Notes under the pieces: generated by a model | The model's database searches: none | The model's input: only the letters and a program-made list of their open reading frames with translations | Told to the model about the DNA's origin: nothing | Position numbers and translations under genes: made by a program | NCBI RefSeq assembly: GCF_039908635.1 | Contig: NZ_CP150918.1 | Location: forward strand, 558,001-622,000 | DNA from: Pseudomonas purpurea | GTDB lineage: Bacteria > Pseudomonadota > Gammaproteobacteria > Pseudomonadales > Pseudomonadaceae | Reading direction: 5' to 3' | DNA: 64,000 nt | Part shown: positions 38,504-46,808 of the stretch, one piece after another | Position numbering within the stretch: position 1 is the first letter of the stretch | How the letters are laid out: each line of letters starts with the position of its first letter

Positions 38504-39401
38504 GCTGCTGATCAGCGTCGTCATTCCGGCCTACAACTACGCCAAGACCCTGCCGCGTGCGGTGGAATCGGTATTGGCGCAGTTGGCTGACGCCCAAGCC
38601 GAATTGCTGGTGATCGACGACGGGTCTACCGACGCGACCCCGCAAGTTCTGGAGCAGCTTCAGGCGCAACATCCCGGACGTTTTCGTGCCTTGCGCAAAC
38701 CCAATGGCGGTCTGTCTTCGGTACGAAATCGCGGGATTGTGGAGGCTTCGGGGCGCTACCTGATCTTCCTCGATGCCGATGACGAGATGGCCCAGGGCGC
38801 GTTGGCTGCGTTGACGCAACACATTGCCAGTCACCCCGAAAGCCGTCTGGTGATTGGCGGGCACTGGTCGGTGTTCGACGATGGTCGTCGCTCCCTGCAC
38901 GCCGTAAAGCCATTGCCGGCCACTGCCCGGCAACGGGTGCGCGGCTACTTGCTGGACAAGACCGTGTCGCTGTCCAACGGTGCCTGTGCGATGCATCGCG
39001 AAGTGTTTGCGCCGGGCAACTATCCCGAGCACCTGCGCAACGTCGAAGACATTCCGGTGTTTGCCCAAGTGCTGGCGCGGTTTCCATGCAGCGTGCTTGA
39101 TCAGCCATTGGCGCTGATCTACAAGCACGGCGACAGCATGCGGCATGACCTCAAGCAAAGCCTGGCGGCGGGTGCCGGGATGGTCGACGAGGTGTTTTCC
39201 CCTGCGCGCATGCCGGCTGAACTTCAGGATTTGCGTCAGCCGTTCCTGGCTCAGCGTTGCCTGTCGTTGTTTCGCGATTGCTACAGCGCTGGCGACTATG
39301 TCAACGCCAAGGCGTTCTATCGTCAGGCCGTGCGCACCGATGTGCGTGCACTCACGCGTTGGTCTTACACCCGCAAGGCTATCCGGTTGCTGTTCAAATG
39401 A
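38496..39401 (+). CDS. Family 2 glycosyltransferase
   Basis: Protein of 301 residues from TTG 38496, chosen because GGAAGG precedes it by 8 nt and the protein then begins SELLISVVIPAYNY, the typical GT-A start. The nucleotide-sugar motifs are LLVIDDGSTDAT, GGLSSVRNRGI and YLIFLDADDEM (DxD). It probably adds an outer-core or side-chain sugar; donor and acceptor are unknown. The gene in this position in P. aeruginosa (PA5004) is of a different family, so the outer core likely differs. It overlaps wapO by 8 nt and the next gene by 4 nt (ATGA). Confidence 0.88.
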   Translation: MSELLISVVIPAYNYAKTLPRAVESVLAQLADAQAELLVIDDGSTDATPQVLEQLQAQHPGRFRALRKPNGGLSSVRNRGIVEASGRYLIFLDADDEMAQGALAALTQHIASHPESRLVIGGHWSVFDDGRRSLHAVKPLPATARQRVRGYLLDKTVSLSNGACAMHREVFAPGNYPEHLRNVEDIPVFAQVLARFPCSVLDQPLALIYKHGDSMRHDLKQSLAAGAGMVDEVFSPARMPAELQDLRQPFLAQRCLSLFRDCYSAGDYVNAKAFYRQAVRTDVRALTRWSYTRKAIRLLFK

Positions 39402-40702
39402 ACGAGCCGCGTCCGGTGTCTACGCCATTGCCTGTTGAGGGCGTGTTTCAGGCTGAAGGCAGTTGGGCGCAAAAGGCTCGCGAGCTGGACCGCTATCGCT
39501 GGAAGCTGTTGCGCGAACGGCATGGTCGCTGCGCCAGTGTGATGCGCCTGTTGCGTGACGTGTTGGTGGATGTGGCGGTCGGTGTTCGTGCCAAGGCATG
39601 CATGAATGGTTCGGTAGTGGCAGCCCCTTGCGAAGTGCTGCTGCTGCATTCAGCGCCAAAATCCATGGCGCTTCAACGCAAAAATATTCTGATCGATGCC
39701 GTGCGCAAGCGGGGCGCGCATCTGGTGGAGGCAGCCCTGCGTTCGCCGTCCGATGCCTGTGCCGAGCGCATGCTGGCGAGGCCGCCGCAGTCGGTGCCGC
39801 TGCGTTATCTGGTGTACGCCGCCCATGCTCAATGGCTGGTGAGTACCTACACCCCCAAGGTGCTGATCAACGAACGCAACGGCAGCCTTCACGCGCCCTT
39901 TCTGCGGTTGGCATTGGCGGCGCGTGGCGCGCCGTTGCTGCATTTGGCCCATGCCACGACGCTGGAGTCGTCGCGGCGGCTGGGGATGAACGACTACGAC
40001 TATTACGGCGTCTTTGGCCACAGTTCACTGGTTGCCCTGCAGGAGCGAACGCTGCGCTTTGGCGAATCGACCGTGGTGCTGCTCGGCTCTTACCTGGCCG
40101 ATGAAACCTATGATTTGCCGGTCGCCGAGCCCGGCCTGCACACGTTGCTGATTCTGGGGGTCGGCCCGGACAAAGAGAAAGAGCCTGGCTACCAACAGAC
40201 CTATCAGTTGCTGCGCGACTGGGCCGAGCAGCATTCGCATTATCGCGTGCTGTTCAAGCGTCACCCGCGCAGTCGTGCGCAGTTCTGGAGCGATGCCGCT
40301 GCGCAGTTACCGAACATCGAGTTGCTCGACACCCAGTACTCACTGGCAGACGCTTTGGCGCAGGCCAGCGTCGTCGTCAACATCATGTCCAATGCCGGTA
40401 TCGAGGCAGGGCTGGCGGGGCGGCCGGTGATCCATGTCAACGCCGGTGGCGATGAGGATATTTTCTCTCACGCGCTGTTTTTCGGCCCGCAAGTGCGCAA
40501 TGTCGAGGAGTTTTCCCGGCAGTTGCAAGCGGTCGAACAGGATTATCCGGGGCATGTCGCCAAGGCGCGCGGGTTTGCCGATTACCACCTGGTACATGGC
40601 TCTCAGGGGTTGGCAAAAACCGCGCAACTGGTCGACGAGCTGCTGCGCGGCGAAGATCCGAAACGTCACTTCGAGACGTTTACGTTGCCTGCTGCCGGTT
40701 GA
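39398..40702 (+). CDS. Putative GT-B type glycosyltransferase / surface polysaccharide protein
   Basis: Protein of 434 residues from ATG 39398 in an ATGA overlap with the preceding glycosyltransferase. The C-terminal half resembles the donor lobe of GT-B enzymes of capsule or teichoic-acid type: LLILGVGPDKEKE, RVLFKRHPRSR, DALAQASVVVNIMSNAGIEAGLAGRPVIHV. The N-terminal half has ILIDAVRKRGAHLVEAAL and VLINERNGSLHAPFLRLAL. No signal peptide. I cannot assign a sugar. Context suggests LPS outer-core or O-antigen assembly. Confidence 0.7.
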   Translation: MNEPRPVSTPLPVEGVFQAEGSWAQKARELDRYRWKLLRERHGRCASVMRLLRDVLVDVAVGVRAKACMNGSVVAAPCEVLLLHSAPKSMALQRKNILIDAVRKRGAHLVEAALRSPSDACAERMLARPPQSVPLRYLVYAAHAQWLVSTYTPKVLINERNGSLHAPFLRLALAARGAPLLHLAHATTLESSRRLGMNDYDYYGVFGHSSLVALQERTLRFGESTVVLLGSYLADETYDLPVAEPGLHTLLILGVGPDKEKEPGYQQTYQLLRDWAEQHSHYRVLFKRHPRSRAQFWSDAAAQLPNIELLDTQYSLADALAQASVVVNIMSNAGIEAGLAGRPVIHVNAGGDEDIFSHALFFGPQVRNVEEFSRQLQAVEQDYPGHVAKARGFADYHLVHGSQGLAKTAQLVDELLRGEDPKRHFETFTLPAAG

Positions 40703-40720
40703 TAGCCGGCATTTCCGGGT

Positions 40721-41347
40721 TCAGGTGTTGAGTGCCAAGCTCAATTCCTTTGCGTTGCACACGTGCTGGTGGCGTAGGTAATGCTCGGCAAATTGAGTAT
40801 CGGCCAGTAACCAGGCGCGGTCCTCGCGATAGCGCAGCATGTGTTTGAAGTTGCGCAGGCGCAGACCCTTTCGAAGTGGCTTGCGGTAGGCGCGCAAGTC
40901 AGCGATGTCGATCAGCCCCAGCGTGTTCTCAGGTGTCAGTACCACGTTGCCCAAGTGGGCCGAGCGAAAGTAAATGCCGTCTTCGTGCAGGCGGGCCATG
41001 AACTCGCCCAGTTGTGCGCGAAGGCTCGCGTCGGTGCCCAGCAACTGACGCAGGGTGCGTCCGGGCAGGGGGTCATAGTGCACGGCGTCCCGTTTGATGC
41101 TGGGGATTCGATAGACCTGGCGAACGCTCGGGCATTCGATGCCGCGTTCACGCAGCACCTGGCAATTGTCGGCGAAGCGCCGGGCATAGGGTGCCCAAAG
41201 GGCGGATGTCAGCAGGCGCTTGCGACGAAATAGCTTGAGCATCGAGCCGTCGGCCAGGCGCAATACTTTATCTCCTTTACCATCGGCTTCGAGAACGTCG
41301 GCGCCCTCGCGCATGTTGAGATAAACGGCATGGTCCAGCGTTTGCAT
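40721..41347 (-). CDS. WaaP/InaA-superfamily kinase, opposite strand
   Basis: Protein of 208 residues from ATG 41347 (an extra Met codon lies just upstream at 41350). Kinase-fold hints are MLKLFRRKRLL (substrate or ATP Lys), GEFMARLHEDGIYFRSAHLGNVVL at the catalytic-loop position, and LGLIDIADLR as the metal loop. The catalytic-loop Asp is replaced (FRSAHLGN instead of HxDxxxxN), so activity is uncertain. It is the only gene on the minus strand in the LPS glycosyltransferase stretch and is convergent with the upstream glycosyltransferase. Confidence 0.75.
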   Translation of the reverse strand: MQTLDHAVYLNMREGADVLEADGKGDKVLRLADGSMLKLFRRKRLLTSALWAPYARRFADNCQVLRERGIECPSVRQVYRIPSIKRDAVHYDPLPGRTLRQLLGTDASLRAQLGEFMARLHEDGIYFRSAHLGNVVLTPENTLGLIDIADLRAYRKPLRKGLRLRNFKHMLRYREDRAWLLADTQFAEHYLRHQHVCNAKELSLALNT

Positions 41348-41661
41348 CAAGGCTCCAGAGGCTTGGCCTGAGGGGATGGGCAGCCGGCTATGTTACCGCA
41401 GCGTGCACGTCGCAAAAAACCGCTGTGGTACAATCGCCCCACTTTTTTTATGACGAATTCGCTCGTATTACGTGGTTCTCGTCGCAGCTGCCCGCCTGTC
41501 ACGTTGTATGGCCGACTACCACTGAGCGCTTGCCCCTTCTATTATGGTTTCATGCTTCTATGCGCGAACCGGCGCATGACAGGACGTTGAAATACCGGGT
41601 TTGTCTCACGTGATTCTGTTGCACCTAGGCGGGTGGATGCAGCCTATTTTCTGGACGCCCT
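41348..41661 (+). promoter_or_regulatory. Promoter and long leader before the KpsC/S-like gene
   Basis: 314 nt between divergent genes. A -10-like TACAAT (41429-41434) followed by CGCCCC and a T-rich stretch lies about 230 nt before the next plus-strand gene, giving an unusually long and relatively AT-rich leader. A small frame inside it, MVQSPHFFYDEF... from 41425, has no ribosome site and is not supported as a gene. Confidence 0.45.
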
Positions 41662-42780
41662 ATGACGACAATGCTGTTCATTTCCATGGCCAAGCACCAA
41701 GGCCTCTATTTCAATCGGTTGATCAATGAAACCGAGCTCAAGGGTAAAGTTGTCACCGTGCCACAAATGCCTTGGCCGAGGCCTTGGCGGATCTCCAGCG
41801 TACTTGCGCGAATCGACTGGCAGGGGCTTATCGAGGAAAAGTGCGAAGAGCGGAACGTCAAAAACAAGAACAGTGGTCGCCTGTACCGCTTTTTGTTACG
41901 TCTTGAATTAACTTGGATGGCCCTCCGCGCGCAAGCCTTGCTTGATCGAGAGCGCCCCGATGCCCTGGTGGTCTGGAATGGTTCCCATCGCTATTGCCAG
42001 TTGCTGGTGGCACTGGCGCCGTCCGGCTGCAAAACCTTCTTTTTCGAAAACGGCCTGCTGCCCGATACCACGACGGTGGATGGGCGTGGTGTGAACTACC
42101 GCAACTCCGTCCCGCGTGATGCCGGTTTCTACCTCAACTATCCTTTTTCGGTGCATGAGGACCAGGCGGCTCCTACACTCATTCCACGCAAGCCCCGCAC
42201 TACAGGTATTGCGCCGATCGTCTTGCCGGAGCAGTTTGTTTTCATCCCGTTTCAGGATGATCGTGACACTCAGGTCCGGCTCTTTTCGCCCTGGGTCGGC
42301 AACATGCGGGAGATGTTTGCCCTGGGTGAGCGGCTGGCCCGGGAAGCCGGCGTAACCGTGGTGTTCAAGGAACACCCGTCGAGCCACGAATGCTACCCGG
42401 AGCTCCATGCCCGGACCCATGAGCGTCTGCTGTTCGCCAATGGCAACTCGACTCAAGAGTTGATCGAGGCCAGTCAGTTCGTCATCACCCTGAACTCGAC
42501 GGTTGGGCTGGAAAGTCTGCTGTTAGGTAAACCGGTTCTGACGTTGGGTCAGGCATTTTTCAACATCGAAGGACTGGTCGTTCATGCTGACTCCAGCGAT
42601 GAACTGGTCGAACGGGTAAAGGCTTTCCCCCATTGGCCGCTCGAGGAGCGGATAAGGCTGAATTTCTTGCACTACATGACCCATGAATACTGCATTGAAG
42701 GGGGATGGAAAAATGCAGACGCCAAGCAGTTGGAACGGGTTGCGAGCCGAATGCTGAGGGCCTTTCGTGACGTGGCTTAG
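41662..42780 (+). CDS. Capsule-type polysaccharide biosynthesis protein (KpsC/KpsS-like glycosyltransferase)
   Basis: Protein of 372 residues similar in layout to the Capsule_synth family, GT-B enzymes related to KpsC/KpsS Kdo transferases. Visible motifs are VVWNGSHRYCQLLVAL, TFFFENGLLP, VVFKEHPSSH and FVITLNSTVGLESLLLGKPVLTLGQAFF, the last being the most diagnostic. It lies just before waaL and overlaps it by 14 nt, so it probably builds part of the LPS outer core or the O-polymer. The ribosome site is weak. Transferred sugar unknown. Confidence 0.78.
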   Translation: MTTMLFISMAKHQGLYFNRLINETELKGKVVTVPQMPWPRPWRISSVLARIDWQGLIEEKCEERNVKNKNSGRLYRFLLRLELTWMALRAQALLDRERPDALVVWNGSHRYCQLLVALAPSGCKTFFFENGLLPDTTTVDGRGVNYRNSVPRDAGFYLNYPFSVHEDQAAPTLIPRKPRTTGIAPIVLPEQFVFIPFQDDRDTQVRLFSPWVGNMREMFALGERLAREAGVTVVFKEHPSSHECYPELHARTHERLLFANGNSTQELIEASQFVITLNSTVGLESLLLGKPVLTLGQAFFNIEGLVVHADSSDELVERVKAFPHWPLEERIRLNFLHYMTHEYCIEGGWKNADAKQLERVASRMLRAFRDVA

Positions 42781-43963
42781 GTTCGGTCCGGGAGGTAAAG
42801 GCCTGCTTCCGTCCCTGGCATTTGCAGGCTTGGTCGTATTCCTGTGTGGGGCATGGGTGTCGCCGACCAGCAAGCTATACCACCAACTGATCATCGCCTT
42901 TATGTGGGTGCCGGCCTTGTTGGCGTTGTTCACGCGCGACTTCCGTCTTCGCCTTAAGCAGTCGGAGTGCTGGTTGTACGGTGCGTTGGCCGGTTGGGTA
43001 CTGACGGTGCTGTTGATACACGGAGCCGAGGATCCGATCGGTGAAGGCAAAATGCCGTTTCTGATTGGGCTTTCCCTGGCTGGAATTGTTCTGGCGGCGC
43101 AACAACCGATGATTCCCCTGGAGCGCTTGCTGCTGTATGCCGGCGTGTTTGGCGGGTTGATGGCCGGTGTGTCCTGGGTGTACTTCTATATTGTTGTCGG
43201 CAATCCCATGAGCGGCCGATTGAGCGCCATCGGTGTCTGGAACGCCATCATCATGGCTTCCCATGCCGTTGGCGCTCTGGCGGTGATGGGCGTGTTCATG
43301 CTCAAGAATGTTCGCCTCAAGCCTGCTGTTGCAGTGTTGCTGCTGTTTGCGGGTTTGGGTTATGCCGCATTTCTGGCATCGAGCCAGACACGTGGCGTCT
43401 GGATCGCCCTGGCTGCAACGCTGGTGGTCATGGCCATAGCGCTCAAGTCCCGTCGCTGCGGGTACTTCATTCTTGTGGCCGTGGTGGGTATCGCATGCAT
43501 AGCCGCTGTCGACCCCGAGATATTGCTTCAGCGTGGCGTTTCCTACCGGCCGGAACTCTGGCATGGCGGCGTCCAATTGATACGCGACCACTGGATGACA
43601 GGTGTCGGGTTTGACACCTACTTGATCCAGCTCTCGGATGGTTCCACATACAAGCACCCGCACAACCTGTTTCTGGACACGGGCGTTCGTCTGGGTGTGC
43701 CCGGCTTGATACTGTTTTTGTTGTTGTGGGTGCGCGTCGGCTGGCGTGGCTGGGCGTGCCGGGATGTACCGCTGGGTCAGGCATTGCTGGCGTTATGGGT
43801 GTTCGCCAGTGTGTCGTTGCTGACCGACGGGATCGGCCTGTGGTTCAAGCCCAATGCTGACTGGCTTATTACCTGGCTGCCCATTGGCCTGAGCCTGGTC
43901 CTGGCCGGTCGCGAAGGGAAAACAGGTGAGGCTTCGGCCAATGTTTCAGGCCCGCCTCTGTAA
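42767..43963 (+). CDS. waaL: O-antigen ligase family protein WaaL
   Basis: Polytopic inner-membrane protein of 398 residues with about 10-12 hydrophobic segments. It carries the Wzy_C/ligase signature ASSQTRGVWIAL and a large periplasmic loop containing HPHNLFLDTGVRLG, with the His conserved in ligases. It joins undecaprenyl-linked O-antigen to lipid A-core in the periplasm. GTG 42767 is used because GAGGG lies about 8 nt upstream and it overlaps the preceding stop. Position before msbA matches PA4999 waaL. Confidence 0.87.
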   Translation: MTWLRFGPGGKGLLPSLAFAGLVVFLCGAWVSPTSKLYHQLIIAFMWVPALLALFTRDFRLRLKQSECWLYGALAGWVLTVLLIHGAEDPIGEGKMPFLIGLSLAGIVLAAQQPMIPLERLLLYAGVFGGLMAGVSWVYFYIVVGNPMSGRLSAIGVWNAIIMASHAVGALAVMGVFMLKNVRLKPAVAVLLLFAGLGYAAFLASSQTRGVWIALAATLVVMAIALKSRRCGYFILVAVVGIACIAAVDPEILLQRGVSYRPELWHGGVQLIRDHWMTGVGFDTYLIQLSDGSTYKHPHNLFLDTGVRLGVPGLILFLLLWVRVGWRGWACRDVPLGQALLALWVFASVSLLTDGIGLWFKPNADWLITWLPIGLSLVLAGREGKTGEASANVSGPPL

Positions 43964-44058
43964 GTGATTCAGCTCCCTGTGAGCATGATGTCTGCCTGGC
44001 CACCGGCCCTTTTGCCGGTCGGCTGGCCGACATCGCCATTTTGCGATGGGTTCGCTGT

Positions 44059-44064
44059 TACAAT
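44059..44064 (+). promoter_or_regulatory. Probable msbA -10 element
   Basis: TACAAT followed by the GC-rich discriminator CCGCCCCC, 42 nt before the msbA ATG. No convincing -35 is present. It lies inside a possible longer msbA reading (from 44046), which supports the downstream start. Confidence 0.45.
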
Positions 44065-44105
44065 CCGCCCCCTGTCTCTTTTTTAAACTGTACGAGGCTC
44101 GCCGA

Positions 44106-45896
44106 ATGGCCAATCCTGCCCAGCAATCCAGTATGAAGATCTACCTGCGATTGCTGAAATACGTACTCCCGTACTGGGGGGCGTTTGCCATCAGTATTGT
44201 TGGTTTTGTACTGTTCGCCTCCAGCCAGCCGATGCTGGCCGACATGCTCAAGCACTTTCTCGATGCCTTGCAGAAACCCTCGGACACCAAGTTCCTGGGC
44301 GTTTCGCTGGTGCTCGGCGTGCCGTTCCTGATCGTGATGATTGCGGTCTATCAGGGTATTGGTTCATTCCTGGGCAACTATTATCTGGCCAAGGTGGCGC
44401 GTGGCGTGGTTCACGACCTGCGCTGCGCCTTGTTCGACGACCTGCTGACCTTGCCGAACCGTTATTTCGATAACAACAACTCCGGTCACCTGATTTCCCG
44501 CATCACCTACAACGTGACCATGGTCACCGGCGCGGCAACGGACGCGATCAAAGTGGTGATCCGTGAAGGCCTGACCGTGGTCTTCCTGTTCGGTTACCTG
44601 GTGTACAGCAACTGGAAAATGACCCTGGTGTTGCTGGCGATCCTGCCGATCATCGCGGTGCTGGTGAGCAGCGCGAGCAAGAAATTCCGCAAGCAGAGCA
44701 AAAAGATCCAGGTGGCGATGGGCGACGTGACCCACGTGGCCTCGGAAACCATTCAAGGTTACCGCGTGGTCCGCAGCTTCGGTGGCGAGACCTATGAAAA
44801 GGAGCGTTTCCACAAGGCCAGCTCCGACAACATGAATCGCAGCCTGGGCATGACCCGGACCCAGTCGATCTACACCCCGGTCCTGCAACTGGTGATTTAC
44901 GTCGGCATGGCCGTGCTGATGTATCTGGTCCTCTACCTCCGTGGCGACGCATCTGCCGGTGAGTTGATTGCCTACATCACCGCTGCGGGCCTGCTGCCCA
45001 AACCGATCCGTCAGTTGTCGGAAGTCAGTGCCACGATCCAGAAGGGTCTGGCCGGTGCCGAAAGCATTTTCGAGCAGCTCGATGAGGCACCTGAAGTCGA
45101 TACCGGCACCCAGGAGCGCGAGAAGATCAGCGGCCGCCTCGAAGTCCGTAACCTGAGCTTCCAATACCCGAACACCGAGCGCCTTGTGCTCAACGACATT
45201 TCGTTCACCGCCGAGGCCGGTCAGATGGTTGCGCTGGTGGGGCGCTCAGGCAGTGGCAAGTCGACCCTAGCCAACCTGATTCCACGGTTCTACCAGCACG
45301 AAAAGGGGCAGATCCTGCTCGACGGGCTGGACGTCGAAGACTACAAGCTGACCAACCTGCGTCGCCACATTGCGCTGGTGACCCAGCAGGTCACCCTGTT
45401 CAATGACACGGTCACCAACAACATTGCTTACGGCGACCTCGCCGGAGCGCCGTTCGAAGATGTGCGCAAGGCCTCGGAAGATGCCTATGCGGCTGAGTTC
45501 ATCGAGCAAATGCCGCAAGGCTACGACACGTTGGTGGGCGAAAACGGCGTGCTGCTTTCCGGCGGTCAGCGCCAGCGTCTGGCAATTGCCCGGGCGTTGC
45601 TCAAGAACGCCCCGCTGCTGATCCTCGACGAGGCAACGTCGGCACTCGACACCGAGTCCGAGCGGCACATTCAAGCGGCGCTGGATAAAGTCATCAAGGG
45701 CCGTACCACGCTGGTGATTGCTCACCGCTTGTCGACCATTGAAAAAGCCGACCTGATCCTGCTGATGGACAAGGGCCAGATCGTCGAGCGCGGCACTCAT
45801 GCCGAGCTGCTGGCGCTCAATGGTCTTTATGCACGCTTGCACGAGAAGGACTTTATCGAAAGTACGGACGAGGCAATGACGGAGTCGCACGTTTGA
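44106..45896 (+). CDS. msbA: Lipid A export ABC transporter MsbA
   Basis: Homodimeric inner-membrane flippase for core-lipid A, about 596 residues from ATG 44106. The N-terminal six-helix transmembrane domain spans about residues 15-310. The ABC domain has Walker A GRSGSGKST, a Q-loop, the signature LSGGQRQRLAIARALL, Walker B LLILDEATSALD and switch His in IAHRLST. The end of the gene overlaps the mig-14-like gene (TTGA), indicating cotranslation with LPS-modification genes. Confidence 0.96.
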   Translation: MANPAQQSSMKIYLRLLKYVLPYWGAFAISIVGFVLFASSQPMLADMLKHFLDALQKPSDTKFLGVSLVLGVPFLIVMIAVYQGIGSFLGNYYLAKVARGVVHDLRCALFDDLLTLPNRYFDNNNSGHLISRITYNVTMVTGAATDAIKVVIREGLTVVFLFGYLVYSNWKMTLVLLAILPIIAVLVSSASKKFRKQSKKIQVAMGDVTHVASETIQGYRVVRSFGGETYEKERFHKASSDNMNRSLGMTRTQSIYTPVLQLVIYVGMAVLMYLVLYLRGDASAGELIAYITAAGLLPKPIRQLSEVSATIQKGLAGAESIFEQLDEAPEVDTGTQEREKISGRLEVRNLSFQYPNTERLVLNDISFTAEAGQMVALVGRSGSGKSTLANLIPRFYQHEKGQILLDGLDVEDYKLTNLRRHIALVTQQVTLFNDTVTNNIAYGDLAGAPFEDVRKASEDAYAAEFIEQMPQGYDTLVGENGVLLSGGQRQRLAIARALLKNAPLLILDEATSALDTESERHIQAALDKVIKGRTTLVIAHRLSTIEKADLILLMDKGQIVERGTHAELLALNGLYARLHEKDFIESTDEAMTESHV

Positions 45897-46792
45897 TTTT
45901 GAGTCACTGGCGAGTCTGGCGAGAAAACGGTTGGACCCCTATCGATGCCGATGCCTACGCCCAGGCCTGGCATCGGTTTGGCGGCAGCGTCGCGACCCAT
46001 CCCGAGGTTGTTGCACGATTGTCCGCGTTGGCGGGCATCGCCGTGCGTTACCTGGGTTGGTTTGCCGATGGCGAGTTGCAGGCTGCGATACCGACCTGGG
46101 GCCGTCACCTGGCGCTGTCCAAGGACGTGCTCAAGCGTGAGCGCAAGCGCGGCATGTTCGACATGGGCAATGCCGAAATCATCCTGCCAGTGGCGGAGCA
46201 GGCACAGATTCGCCTGCGTCATCGTGCGCGGTATGTGTCCGAGCTCAATGCCGGGCGCATCAGCTCCCTGATCGAACAGCCCGAAGGCCTGGCCTTGGCG
46301 CGTCTGCCCGAGGACTACAGCAAGAAGTTCCGCTACAACCAGCGTCGCGAACAGCGTTTGCTGGAAGAGGCGGGCGGCCGCATTCGGCCGATGCTGGAGT
46401 TGAGCGCCGCCGAGCAGGCGACGATTTATGCCGACCTGTTCCAGCGCCGCTGGAACTTCGAAGCGCCGGGCAAGGCCCTCCTCGCCGAAGTGTTCACGCT
46501 GCTGCGTGAGTTCATGACCGGCTCGCTGGTCTACCTGAACGATGAACCGGTTGCCATCCAGGTGTTGTACCGGGTGGAGGCACCGCAGTGGGTCAGCCTG
46601 GAGTACATCAACGGTGGCGTCGACCCGCAGAACCGCGAGTTCAGCCCCGGCAGCGTGCTCAGTTTCGTCAATACCCAGGACGCCTGGGAACAGGCGCGCG
46701 CCGTTGGCAAACCGCTGCGCTACTCTTTTGGCCGCGCCGATCGCGAATACAAGGACCGCTGGTGCAACCGGGTCCCGGTCTACCAGGTGTGA
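45893..46792 (+). CDS. mig-14: Mig-14-like protein (GNAT fold)
   Basis: Protein of 299 residues starting at TTG 45893, which overlaps the msbA stop. It matches the gene order of P. aeruginosa PA5003, a Mig-14 homologue linked to resistance to cationic peptides. A late acyltransferase-like region contains SKKFRYNQRREQRLLEEAGG, LFQRRWNFEAPG and VAIQVLYRVEAPQWVSLEYINGG, the last resembling a GNAT-type acetyl-CoA-binding beta-strand area. No signal peptide. The reaction is not established for the family. Confidence 0.8.
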   Translation: MILSHWRVWRENGWTPIDADAYAQAWHRFGGSVATHPEVVARLSALAGIAVRYLGWFADGELQAAIPTWGRHLALSKDVLKRERKRGMFDMGNAEIILPVAEQAQIRLRHRARYVSELNAGRISSLIEQPEGLALARLPEDYSKKFRYNQRREQRLLEEAGGRIRPMLELSAAEQATIYADLFQRRWNFEAPGKALLAEVFTLLREFMTGSLVYLNDEPVAIQVLYRVEAPQWVSLEYINGGVDPQNREFSPGSVLSFVNTQDAWEQARAVGKPLRYSFGRADREYKDRWCNRVPVYQV

Positions 46793-46808
46793 ACGAGGTC
46801 ATGCAGCC

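Noticed and set aside
36731..38524. Long minus-strand frame opposite wapO, and similar ones opposite aceE, aceF and thiC
   Set aside because: Same high-GC codon shadow effect; the plus or minus partner is a clear conserved enzyme in each case.
41425..41613. Small protein of about 62 residues in the leader of the KpsC/S-like gene
   Set aside because: No ribosome site, composition unlike a protein, and it overlaps the likely -10 element.
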